Assembly (NCBI GenBank): GCA_950097015.1
Contig: CATNEN010000003.1
Coordinates: 11,313,501 to 11,377,500, forward strand
Reading direction: 5' to 3'
Source of the DNA: Macrostomum hystrix
Lineage: Eukaryota > Platyhelminthes > Macrostomidae
DNA: 64,000 nt
The notes beneath the pieces are model-generated. The model was not told the origin of the DNA. It ran no database searches and was given only the letters and a program-made list of their open reading frames with translations. Shown piece by piece: positions 24,613 to 34,671 of this stretch; position 1 is the stretch's first letter; every line of letters starts with the position of its first letter. The position numbers were made by a program, and so were the translations under genes.

Positions 24613-25055
24613 GTTATATGCGTCATCTGTTGATTTATTTGTATTTTAATCAACATAGACAACACTGTAAGTAGTCTATGCAATGATGTCTGGAATGTGG
24701 ATAGCAAATGTGAAATTGCTGCCAGATTTTATTAATCGTGTTCTGAGAGCATTAAAAAGTATATAGAATGAATAGTTCTTTCTCTGGACTAACTAAGGTA
24801 AAACCAATTTTGGCCAGATTTGAGTGCATGGTTAGCATCATTTATTATATTACTAGCAATTCTTGGCCAGCCTCACTAAATGACCGAGCAATCAATTTTC
24901 ACCAAAGTCTTGCGTACCCTATACCCTCTCTCTCTCTACTTCTCAACTAGCAGCCTACGTTTAATTCCAACTTGTAACTAAACTCAAGAGCAATATAACA
25001 GGCTGCTAGAAAAAAATAGGACACGAATCTGAGCTATGATTCAAGGGGTAGAAGG

Positions 25056-25094
<39 letters not shown>

Positions 25095-25461
25095 CTCTTA
25101 GGAGTATAGGAGTATATATAGCTAGTGTGTTTCTTTTAAAAGCAACATTTTGAGTGGCTTAACTAAAGCTTGTTTGTTATCAAGTGCTTGTTAGTTATAT
25201 AAAGAATATAAAGAATGAAGCATACATTTTTGTACTCGAACAATGCTGTCTCATTCTTGAAGCTTCGTATGCAGACTCGTTTGATTAACTAGCTCGTATA
25301 AGCGCCTGAGAAGATAAAAAACTGTAGTTGTCTTGGTTGTAATCTATTGTCTATATGACGCTTGAGTTTTCCAATTGAAAAAATTGGCTAAAAGTGTACA
25401 CTTGTAAGGGTATGGCTAGTCTTTCGGGACGGGAAATTAATAATTTTATGCCAACTTTAGT
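24613..25461. other. No gene recognised; CTG microsatellite
   Basis: Unique sequence with a run of about 12 CTG units at 25056-25091. No coding context was recognised for it. Confidence 0.5.
25056..25091. repeat. (CTG)n microsatellite
   Basis: About 12 perfect triplets in noncoding sequence. Confidence 0.9.
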
Positions 25462-27652
25462 GGGGGAGTACTGAGAAGTTGACAGGGAGGGTGGGAAGTA
25501 GTTATGGAGGGTGGGAAGTAGACAGGGAGGGTGGGAAGTAGTTATGGAGGGTGGGAAGTAGACAGGGAGGGTGGGAAGTAGACAGGGAGGGTGGGAAAGT
25601 AGTTATGGAGGGTGGGAAGTAGACAGGGAGGGTGGGAAAGTAGTTATGGAGGGTGGAAAGTAGACAGGGAGGGTGGAAAAGTAGTTATGGAGGGTGGGAA
25701 GTAGACAGGGAGGGTGGGAAAGTAGTTATGGAGGGTGGAAAGTAGACAGGGAGGGTGGAAAAGTAGTTATGGAGGGTGAAAAGTAGACAGGGAGGGTGGA
25801 AAAGTAGTTATGGAGGGTGGAAAGTAGACAGGGAGGGTGGAAAGTAGACAGGGAGGGTGGAAAAGTAGTTATGGAGGGTGAAAAGTAGACAGGGAGGGTG
25901 GAAAAGTAGTTATGGAGGGTGGAAAGTAGACAGGGAGGGTGGAAAGTAGACAGGGAGGGTGGAAAAGTAGTTATGGAGGGTGGAAAGTAGACAGGGAGGG
26001 TGGAAAAGTAGTTATGGAGGGTGGAAAGTAGACAGGGAGGGTGGGAAAGTAGTTATGGAGGGTGGAAAGTAGACAGGGAGGGTGGAAAAGTAGTTATGGA
26101 GGGTGGAAAGTAGACAGGGAGGGTGGAAAAGTAGTTATGGAGGGTGGAAAGTAGACAGGGAGGGTGGAAAAGTAGTTATGGAGGGTGGAAAGTAGACAGG
26201 GAGGGTGGAAAGTAGACAGGGAGGGTGGAAAGTAGACAGGGAGGGTGGAAAAGTAGTTATGGAGGGTGGAAAGTAGACAGGGAGGGTGAAAAAGTAGTTA
26301 TGGAGGGTGGAAAGTAGACAGGGAGGGTGGAAAAGTAGTTATGGAGGGTGGAAAGTAGACAGGGAGGGTGGAAAAGTAGTTATAGAGGGTGGAAAGTAGA
26401 CAGGGAGGGTGGAAAAGTAGTTATGGAGGGTGGGAAGTAGTGAGGGAGGATGGGAAGTAGACAGGGAGGGTGGAAAGTAGACAGGGAGGGTGGAAAAGTA
26501 GTTATGGAGGGTGAAAAGTAGACAGGGAGGGTGGAAAAGTAGTTATGGAGGGTGGGAAGTAGACAGGGAGGGTGGGAAGTAGACAGGGAGGGTGGGAAAG
26601 TAGTTATGGAGGGTGGGAAGTAGACAGGGAGGGTGGGAAAGTAGTTATGGAGGGTGGAAAGTAGACAGGGAGGGTGGAAAAGTAGTTATGGAGGGTGGGA
26701 AGTAGACAGGGAGGGTGGGAAAGTAGTTATGGAGGGTGGAAAGTAGACAGGGAGGGTGGAAAAGTAGTTATGGAGGGTGAAAAGTAGACAGGGAGGGTGG
26801 AAAAGTAGTTATGGAGGGTGGAAAGTAGACAGGGAGGGTGGAAAGTAGACAGGGAGGGTGGAAAAGTAGTTATGGAGGGTGAAAAGTAGACAGGGAGGGT
26901 GGAAAAGTAGTTATGGAGGGTGGAAAGTAGACAGGGAGGGTGGAAAGTAGACAGGGAGGGTGGAAAAGTAGTTATGGAGGGTGGAAAGTAGACAGGGAGG
27001 GTGGAAAAGTAGTTATGGAGGGTGGAAAGTAGACAGGGAGGGTGGGAAAGTAGTTATGGAGGGTGGAAAGTAGACAGGGAGGGTGGAAAAGTAGTTATGG
27101 AGGGTGGAAAGTAGACAGGGAGGGTGGAAAAGTAGTTATGGAGGGTGGAAAGTAGACAGGGAGGGTGGAAAAGTAGTTATGGAGGGTGGAAAGTAGACAG
27201 GGAGGGTGGAAAGTAGACAGGGAGGGTGGAAAGTAGACAGGGAGGGTGGAAAAGTAGTTATGGAGGGTGGAAAGTAGACAGGGAGGGTGAAAAAGTAGTT
27301 ATGGAGGGTGGAAAGTAGACAGGGAGGGTGGAAAAGTAGTTATGGAGGGTGGAAAGTAGACAGGGAGGGTGGAAAAGTAGTTATAGAGGGTGGAAAGTAG
27401 ACAGGGAGGGTGGAAAAGTAGTTATGGAGGGTGGGAAGTAGTGAGGGAGGATGGGAAGTAGACAGGGAGGGTGGGAAGTAGACAGGGAGGGTGAAAAGTA
27501 GACAGGGAGGGTGGGAAGTAGTGAGGGTGGGTGAGAAGTCGAGAGGGAGAATGAGAAGTAGACATGATGGTGAGAAGTAGTGAGGGAGGTTGAGAAGTGC
27601 ATAGAGAAAGGGTGATAAGTCGACAGGGAGAGTGGTAAGTAGAGAGGGAGGG
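25462..27652. repeat. 21/22-bp minisatellite with a 1001-bp duplication
   Basis: Alternating GGGAGGGTGGAAAGTAGACA and GGAGGGTGGAAAAGTAGTTA units, about 100 in all. Rare variants recur exactly 1001 bp apart (GTTATAGAGG at 26380 and 27381; GAGGGAGGATGGG at 26442 and 27443), showing a large internal tandem duplication. Confidence 0.95.
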
Positions 27653-28893
27653 AGAATGCTGAGTTGTTTCAGTGAAAATGCAGAGGGGAATAAAAAAAGT
27701 AACAAAAATCCCGAGAAAAAATTTAACTTTTTCTTCCTCTTGCTCGGGAATCAGGAGACAGAGAGTGGAAATAGAAATGAACTGTCAGTAAGAAATGAGC
27801 CTTCAACTGAGCAGCCAACCCATGCAGTGATGCAATTCACCAAGTCAGTATCATAGGCTATCTGCCTGGATCTAGCCTCTATAACCGCAGCCAATAGCAT
27901 TAGAGCATTAACCCCACCCATTTTGCATTGAGGCATTTGGCTAAAACTTACCTTCGGGCCTTAAATTGAGGCCAAATACGCACACAGACACACACACACA
28001 GCATAGAGAATATAGTAGAGAGCATAACAAGCTTGACTTTAAACTAACCGAACCTTTGGCTTCACTCTCCTGCAGCAGCAACAGCAGCAGCGGCAGTAGC
28101 AGCTATAGTATATTAAACAGTCAGTTTTTGCGCATAATTTGTATGTGTACACCTATTTGTGTAGCAACTCTCTTTAATTCTATTTAGTATCGAAAGTAAT
28201 AGCAAACCTATTCATTTTACTGTTCAGTGTGGATCGTGACGCTCGTATCTAATTGAGATTTGTTAGAAAAAGAAGATTGCAATCGAATATCTTGTAATCA
28301 AGCGAACAGGCAGGTTCACTATTATATAGATATTGGTAATTTGAGCCACGAGAATTACTCAACTGAGTTGAAGGATCAAGGTAAGCCTCGGTTGTTAGTG
28401 TTGCTACCACTTTTTTGTTGGTCATGCGGGTCGCAACCCAATAGATTGTGAGCTGAGTCTGAGTCTTCAAGGCTTAAAGGATACGCGTCTATCAATAATT
28501 AATGGACTCATTGACAGACAGGGGCCGGGGGGTATCTCATGTGCGGCATCAAGGCTCAATGATATGCTAAGTAGAAAAGAATGTCAGGCTTGTTAAACCC
28601 CCCCCGCCTGGTCCGTGTTGCGAAAGCTTGCCGCACAATTCTGATCTATTCCACCAATCTCTGACATCTGCATATAGTTAGTAGCCTCTGAGCGGAGTAA
28701 GATCAAGATAGAATATTGAGGGGGGGGAGAAAAAAGACTGGGTTAGGAAATTCCCACGATGCTCCACCCACCTTCAGTCCTTGTGCTCAGCGATTCAACT
28801 CAAATATATTGAGGGCCTCTTTGAATTGATCCTTGGTTAGTTATTCGTCAAAGAATTCATCCACCTATTTCTACACACACACAGAGGACCATC
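27653..28893. other. Upstream region of the noggin-like gene
   Basis: No other gene recognised. It contains short CA and CAG-rich runs and homopolymer C/G runs near 28598 and 28720. It is probably the noggin promoter and 5'UTR; no clear TATA box. Confidence 0.45.
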
Positions 28894-30018
28894 ATGTGGT
28901 CGCCAACATCACGGCTGCTGTTGCTGCTTCTAATAGCAGCGGCGGCAACAGTTCCGCATTATCCAGTTAGTGCTCAACTACAGAACCCGGACTACAATGG
29001 CAAAGCTTCAGTTCGCTTGAGCACACTCTACGACAAGAAGGACGATTCGGTTGACAAGTCGTGGCCGCCGGCTGCCAGCGGCGAATTCGCCAGAATCGAC
29101 GTCACCGTGATGGGCAAGAAGGTGAGCGGAGCGGCCGTCAACAGCATGGAGCCGCATCTGGACCAGATGAAGCCCAAGAAGCTAAGAAAAGTTCTCGACG
29201 GCGACCTAGACCCGAATTGGGTGTCGATAGATCGGCCTAGACAAGCCGACGCGGCTGCCGGCAATGACTCAGCTGTTGGACAATCGACCAGAGCATCGAG
29301 CAGCGGCACAACTGCTCAACTGCCGCCACAGTCGGCCCCGGATCCCAAACTGTTGGCCCACCTGGACAAGCTCAATCTGCGAACAATGCGGGACGATCTC
29401 GGCCAGCTAGTCACCTTCGATGATAAGACAGTCTACATGTTCAAATCCTGGCTAATGAAGCAGGCCGCATGCCCCGTGGAATACCTGTGGGAAGATCTGG
29501 GCGCCCTGTTCTGGCCCAGATGGATTCGGCGCGGAGTCTGCAGCTCGTTTAGCAGCTGCAGCTGGCCTCCTGGCATGAAGTGTCGCAAGAGCGGCCAGAA
29601 GGAGCTCAAAGTCCTCCGCTGGGTCTGCAACGACAAGGCCTCCATGGACGACGCTCAGGATCCGCGGCGTGGCGCTCGACGCCGATCTGCCGACGGTCGG
29701 CGGGCCGACGCCGGTCGACGCAGACGTCAGAGACGTCGCGGTAGGCGACGCCAGAGACAAACGCGCGACGGCAACAATCCGGGAGCCGCAGCCGGAGCCG
29801 GCTCGTCGGCAGCAGCTGCCGCGTCTTCTTCCGCGTCTAGCGACGATTCTCGCCCCCTGCCGGAGGGCTGGCAGGCCCGACCCAGGCGACGCGAAGGTCG
29901 CGAGAAGCGTCGACGACGACTGATTATGCGCCTGTCCAAGACTTTCGGAGACTATTTCTGCTACTGGAGGCAGATTAACTATTACGTGACAGACAGGTGC
30001 GCATGTATGTGCTCTTGA
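28894..30018 (+). CDS. Noggin-like secreted BMP antagonist with a large insertion in the knot domain
   Basis: A 374-residue intronless gene. Residues 1-27 are a signal peptide with a Leu/Ala core. Residues 91-108 (LRKVLDGDLDPNW) resemble the noggin segment that clamps BMP ligands. The C-terminal domain has nine Cys at 193, 216, 222, 230, 245, 356, 369, 371 and 373, plus CPVEYLWEDLG, FWPRW, PPGMKC and VLRWVC, ending CACMCS. The spacings 23, 6, 8, 15, then 13, 2, 2 equal those of vertebrate noggin as I recall it. Only Cys5-Cys6 differs: 111 here against 8. The extra stretch (about 246-350) is Arg-rich, then Ala/Ser-rich, then Arg-rich again, with no stop or splice break. Planarian noggin-like (nlg) genes are known to carry an insertion in the noggin domain, so this probably belongs to that class. 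Noggins bind BMPs outside the cell and block receptor contact. Confidence 0.9.
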   Translation: MWSPTSRLLLLLLIAAAATVPHYPVSAQLQNPDYNGKASVRLSTLYDKKDDSVDKSWPPAASGEFARIDVTVMGKKVSGAAVNSMEPHLDQMKPKKLRKVLDGDLDPNWVSIDRPRQADAAAGNDSAVGQSTRASSSGTTAQLPPQSAPDPKLLAHLDKLNLRTMRDDLGQLVTFDDKTVYMFKSWLMKQAACPVEYLWEDLGALFWPRWIRRGVCSSFSSCSWPPGMKCRKSGQKELKVLRWVCNDKASMDDAQDPRRGARRRSADGRRADAGRRRRQRRRGRRRQRQTRDGNNPGAAAGAGSSAAAAASSSASSDDSRPLPEGWQARPRRREGREKRRRRLIMRLSKTFGDYFCYWRQINYYVTDRCACMCS

Positions 30019-30354
30019 ACTGACAGCCTTAGCCAAGAAAACTGACCAATTGATGGCTATTGACTATAATTATGGCTAATTCAATGCTGTAACTGAGGAC
30101 CGAACCACAAAAAAACTATTGTATTTCTTGTCCACTGATTTTATTTCTCGTCATTTGTTTGCATATATTAGGAGAGAGGAAAATAGAGAGAAAATCAGTA
30201 GTGACATTTGGTCTGGTCTTTTACTTTTACATTTTCGTGCGTGTTATCACCTTTGAAACTTTTCACTTCGTTGTTCTTGTCAAAGCTGTCTTTAGATTAT
30301 GGGTTTTTAGGTTTTCAAATAGATTTGAAACACTCTTCGCTTTCTCTTCTCTCC

Positions 30355-30625
30355 TGTCTCATCTCCCTGGTATCATTATTTCCCTGTCTCATCTCCCTGG
30401 TATCATTATTTCCCTGTCTCATCTCCCTGGTATCATTATTCCCCTGTCTCATCTCCCTGGTATCATTATTCCCCTGTCTCATCTCTCCCTGTCTTATCTC
30501 TCCCGTGTCTCATCTCTCCCTGTCTCATCTCTCCCTGTCTTATCTCTCCCGTGTCTCATCTCTCCCTGTCTGATCTCTCCCCGTCTCATCTCTCTCCCCT
30601 GTCTTATCTTTCCCCTGAATCATCT
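30355..30625. repeat. Minisatellite downstream of noggin (30-bp then about 16-bp units)
   Basis: Four CTCATCTCCCTGGTATCATT units, then about ten TCTCATCTCTCCCTG / TCTCCCGTG units. The second block has nearly the same unit as the interior of the hAT MITE at 31.1 and 51.9 kb, but no MITE ends are seen here. Confidence 0.88.
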
Positions 30626-31128
30626 CTTCTCTGGGTTTAGGCCATAGACAGTGAACTTCTATTCTAGTTAGCAACAATTATTTTTAGGATAGATTATTTT
30701 AGATCTGCAGGTCTGAATAATCTATCGTATCAGCTGTAGACAAGCTGTTTAATCTTACATATATTACATTCACACATATGGATCTCATTGTCTGTCGTTA
30801 TCTCATAGTCTCTCATAGTGCATTACAATAAATTGTCATGTTTTGTTGCTTTTGTAAAATTTGTGTTTGTTTTTTTAATCTCTCATTCGTGTTGGATGCG
30901 AAATCAATGATTTCAATTTAAGGCGAATCGTCCTGGACCTCATTGTACATTTGTTCTATCTGTAGTTGAACTCGTTTTATTTTTTTACAACCAGTACAAC
31001 AAGTAGTTAATATTTTCTCACATCATGTACAAAGATGTAATTTCCCATTTTTCGCGAATTTTACCTGTTTTTCTACGCAGAAATGATTTTATAATTAGTC
31101 ATTGACAATGTTTGACCAAGTAATAATG
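30626..31128. other. No gene recognised
   Basis: AT-rich sequence, likely the noggin 3'UTR end and intergenic DNA up to the hAT MITE. Confidence 0.45.
30827..30832 (+). terminator. Candidate poly(A) signal of the noggin-like gene
   Basis: AATAAA about 810 bases after the stop, followed by a GT-rich stretch (gttttgttgc and on). If used, the 3'UTR contains the 30.4-30.6 kb minisatellite. Confidence 0.4.
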
Positions 31129-31136
31129 CTTTAGAA

Positions 31137-31683
31137 CAGGGGTAGGCAAACTTATTTGCTGGCGGGCCAAAGAGAGAACCTAAAAGACGACAGCGGGCCG
31201 CATTGACTGTATAAATATGAGATAGGGGAGAGATGAGACACGGGAGAGATGAGACACGAGAGAAATGAGACACGGGAGAGATTAGACACGGGAGAGATGA
31301 GACACGGGAGAGATTAGACACGGGAGAGATGAGACACGGGAGAGATTAGACACGGGAGAGATGAGACACGGGAGAGATTAGACACGGGAGAGATTAGACA
31401 CGGGAGAGATGAGACACGGGAGAGATTAGACACGGGAGAGATGAGACACGGGAGAGATTAGACACGGGAGAGATGAGACACGGGAGAGATTAGACACGGG
31501 AGAGATGAGACACGGGAGAGATGAGACACGGGAGAGATTAGACACGGGAGAGATGAGACACGGGAGAGATTAGACACGAGAGAGATGAAACAGGACATTG
31601 TAGATGTCAGAAGGGGCAACGGGCCGGATTTGGGAGCTTCGAGGGCCGCATCTGGCCCGTGGGCCGGAGTTTGCCGACCCCTG
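31137..31683. mobile_element. Non-autonomous hAT MITE with internal minisatellite, copy 1
   Basis: The ends CAGGGGTAGGCAAACT and AGTTTGCCGACCCCTG are inverted and flanked by a perfect 8-bp duplication CTTTAGAA (31129-31136 and 31684-31691), as expected of hAT. It is 547 bp with no coding capacity. About 370 bp of the interior is a GAGACACGGGAGAGAT array. It lies 1.1 kb downstream of the noggin-like gene. Confidence 0.92.
31215..31590. repeat. Minisatellite inside hAT MITE copy 1
   Basis: A unit of about 16 bp (GAGATGAGACACGGGA), alternating with a GAGATTAGACACGGGA variant, roughly 22 copies. Copy 2 of the MITE carries only about five. Confidence 0.9.
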
Positions 31684-32034
31684 CTTTAGAAAAACTAACT
31701 TTAGCTGTACGTGTACATTTAGCATACTTAACATGATCAAACAGCACACAACAATAAGAATTTGCCCAAACCACAGAAATATTAAGTTTATTGCTTTTGA
31801 CCTCACATTATATTGGCACCAAATTTCGATAACAGAAACCTTAATAACAATTTTTCCTTTGTCTGTTTAATAAAAGAACCAATTATGCATAAACACAGGT
31901 TAATCTGTGTTCACGTGCTTAACCTGTTCTGTTCTCATTTTTAACCAAGGATTAGCAGAACTGTATTCTGTTCGTGACTTTGCTCAGAAAAAAATGAGTT
32001 TTTGATTTGTGAGAAGCACAGTCAACAAGTTAAT

Positions 32035-32690
32035 TTTTTACGATTCCTCGATTTGGTACGATTCCTTTATTTGGTGCGATTCCTTAATTTGGTGCGATTC
32101 CTAGATTTGGTACGATTCCTTAATTTGGTGCGATTCCTAGATTTGGTACGATTCCTTAATTTGGTTCGATTCCTCGATTTGGTACGATTCCTTAATTTGG
32201 TGCGATTCCTAGATTTGGTACGACTCCTTAATTTGGTACGATTCCTCGATTTGGTACGATTCCTTAATTTGGTATGATTCCTTAATTTGGTGCGATTCCT
32301 AGATTTGGTACGATTCCTTAATTTGGTGCGATTCCTAGATTTGGTACGATCCTTTATTTAGTGCGATTCCTTTATTTGGTGCGATTCCTTAATTTGGTAC
32401 GATTCCTCGGTTTGGTACGATTCCTTAATTTGGTATGATTCCTTAATTTGGTGCGATTCCTAGATTTGGTACGATTCCTTATTTCTTTGATTCCTCGATT
32501 TGATACTATTCTTTGATTTAGTACGATTCCTCGTGTTCGTACGATTCTTCGATTTAGTCCGATTCCTCATTTAGTACGATTCCTCAATTTAGTACGATTC
32601 CTCGATTTAATACTATTCCTCGATTTGGTACGATTCCACGACTTGTGAAGATTATTTAAGTCGGGAAGATTCTTCGAGTTCAGAAGATTC
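32035..32690. repeat. 17-bp minisatellite (GATTTGGTACGATTCCT)
   Basis: About 38 units, regular to 32480 and decaying towards 32690. Confidence 0.92.
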
Positions 32691-33354
32691 CACAATATGG
32701 CGATTCTTTAAGGCGGTTCCAATAGTCAGGATGGTAGGTGCGAGTGTTTTTTATCAAGATTAAAAATTAATATCTAGATTTTGAAATAAAATTCAAGTGA
32801 CAAAAGTACTTAGGTCAGCAATCCTGCGAATAGAAATCTTCAAGTCACACGGTATTTCTTGTTTTTCTTTCATTCTTAGAAAGAAAGCATTTTTTGGCCG
32901 GTTGACCCGAAAGAAAGAGAAAAAAAAGTTGCCACACTAAAAAGCACTGCTTTCGCTCCTAGAATATTGTCAAGGTGATAGAAGTCTTAGTAATGTAATA
33001 ATAATTCAATCATTGGGTGTTAATGCAAATTTTTCTTGATTTTTGGCCTTAACTGACCTGTCGAGAATAGCTGGCCTTCTTAATTCCACCTTTTGTTTGA
33101 AACTAATCTACCAGGAACTAAGACACAAGACATGTTCACCTGATTACGTAATGATATTAATATTTATAAGCCTGCGTCCTCATAATTTTCGAATGTCATA
33201 GGTGAATCTGGTTCATTTGGTTATTATGGAAAAATAATCTACTTCACTGATTAGGTCATGTCATACAGCTGTCATTTTATTATTTTAGGGTCATCGAACG
33301 TACTTTGACTGTCATTTTCATTTTAATTTTCTTATTGGTTATTCAATCAATCAT
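32691..33354. other. No gene recognised
   Basis: AT-rich unique sequence between two 17-bp arrays of unrelated sequence. Confidence 0.5.
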
Positions 33355-34110
33355 CAATAGTGACCATTCATCAAATTTCATTCATCAGTGATAGTCATGC
33401 ATCCATGATGGTCATTCATCAATAACGGACATTCATTAATTAAGGTCATTCATAAAGCATGATCATTCAACAATGCCGGTCATTCATCAAATTTCATTCT
33501 TCAGTGATAGTCATTCATAAATGATGGTCATTCATCAAAGAAGGTCATTAATTAATTATGTTCATTCATTAATTATTATGGTCATTCATCAATCATGGTC
33601 ATTCATCAATTATGGTCATTCATCAATTATGGTCATTCATCAATTATGGTCATTCATCAATCATGGTCATTCATCAATTATGGTCATTCATCAATTATGG
33701 TCATTCATCAACTATGGTCATTCATCAATTATGGTCATTCATCAATTATGGTCATTCATCAATTATGGTCATTCATCAATTATGGTCATTCATCAATTAT
33801 GGTCATTCATCAATAACGGACATTCATTAATTAAGGTCATTCATAAAGCATGATCATTCAACAATGCCGGTCATTCATCAAATTTCATTCTTCAGTGATA
33901 GTCATTCATAAATGATGGTCATTCATCAAAGAAGGTCATTAATTAATTATGTTCATTCATTAATTATTATGGTCATTCATCAATCATGGTCATTCATCAA
34001 TTATGGTCATTCATCAATTATGGTCATTCATCAATTATGGTCATTCATCAATTATGGTCATTCATCAATTATGGTCATTTTACTAATGGCGATCATTCAT
34101 CAAGGATGGT
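33355..34110. repeat. 17-bp minisatellite (CATCAATTATGGTCATT) with 391-bp duplication
   Basis: About 44 units. The block beginning AATAACGGACATTCATTAAT occurs at 33421 and 33812, 391 bp (23 units) apart, and carries the same string of variants. Confidence 0.93.
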
Positions 34111-34671
34111 CATTTATGAATGACTTTCATTTAACCATGATGATTGTAATAAAAACTACGATCGTAAAGGTGCAAGCGCGCCTACTACATATCGAAGCTA
34201 ACTACATATTTTACTAACCAAGTCAGGAGTATCATATCATGTCATTGTCATGTCTCCTAGCTCCAGTGTATAATAGGGTCGGCCAAGTGTTTTAGCTTTA
34301 CTTATTAAACTAACATGCTTATGTATATACTACACAAACTCAGAGCGAACTGTGTGTTTAGGCTGACAGATCGACAGATAGCAGAATGGCCGAAGCCTTA
34401 ACCCTGTCTCTAAGAAAATCCTATATAACAAAGCTTTGTTTACTTAGGAGTAAAGCAGTCACTCAGTGACTTGCCTAGCAATGTGCTGAAGAGGTCATAC
34501 TCGTATTTGTCAGTGTGTATATATCTATCAGCCTGGCATACATAAGCAATTGATGGGTCAAGTTATCATTGACCCGTTCATCCAACCACTCCAGAGTGTT
34601 GATGCAATTCCTGAATGCATCCTAAGACTGTTTATTGGTTGATTTGGTTCAATGCTACTATCTGATAAAAA
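34111..34671. other. No gene recognised
   Basis: Unique sequence leading into the 39-bp array. Confidence 0.5.

Noticed and set aside
28249-28470. Small frames upstream of noggin as coding
   Set aside because: Overlapping frames on both strands, no splice or domain evidence.
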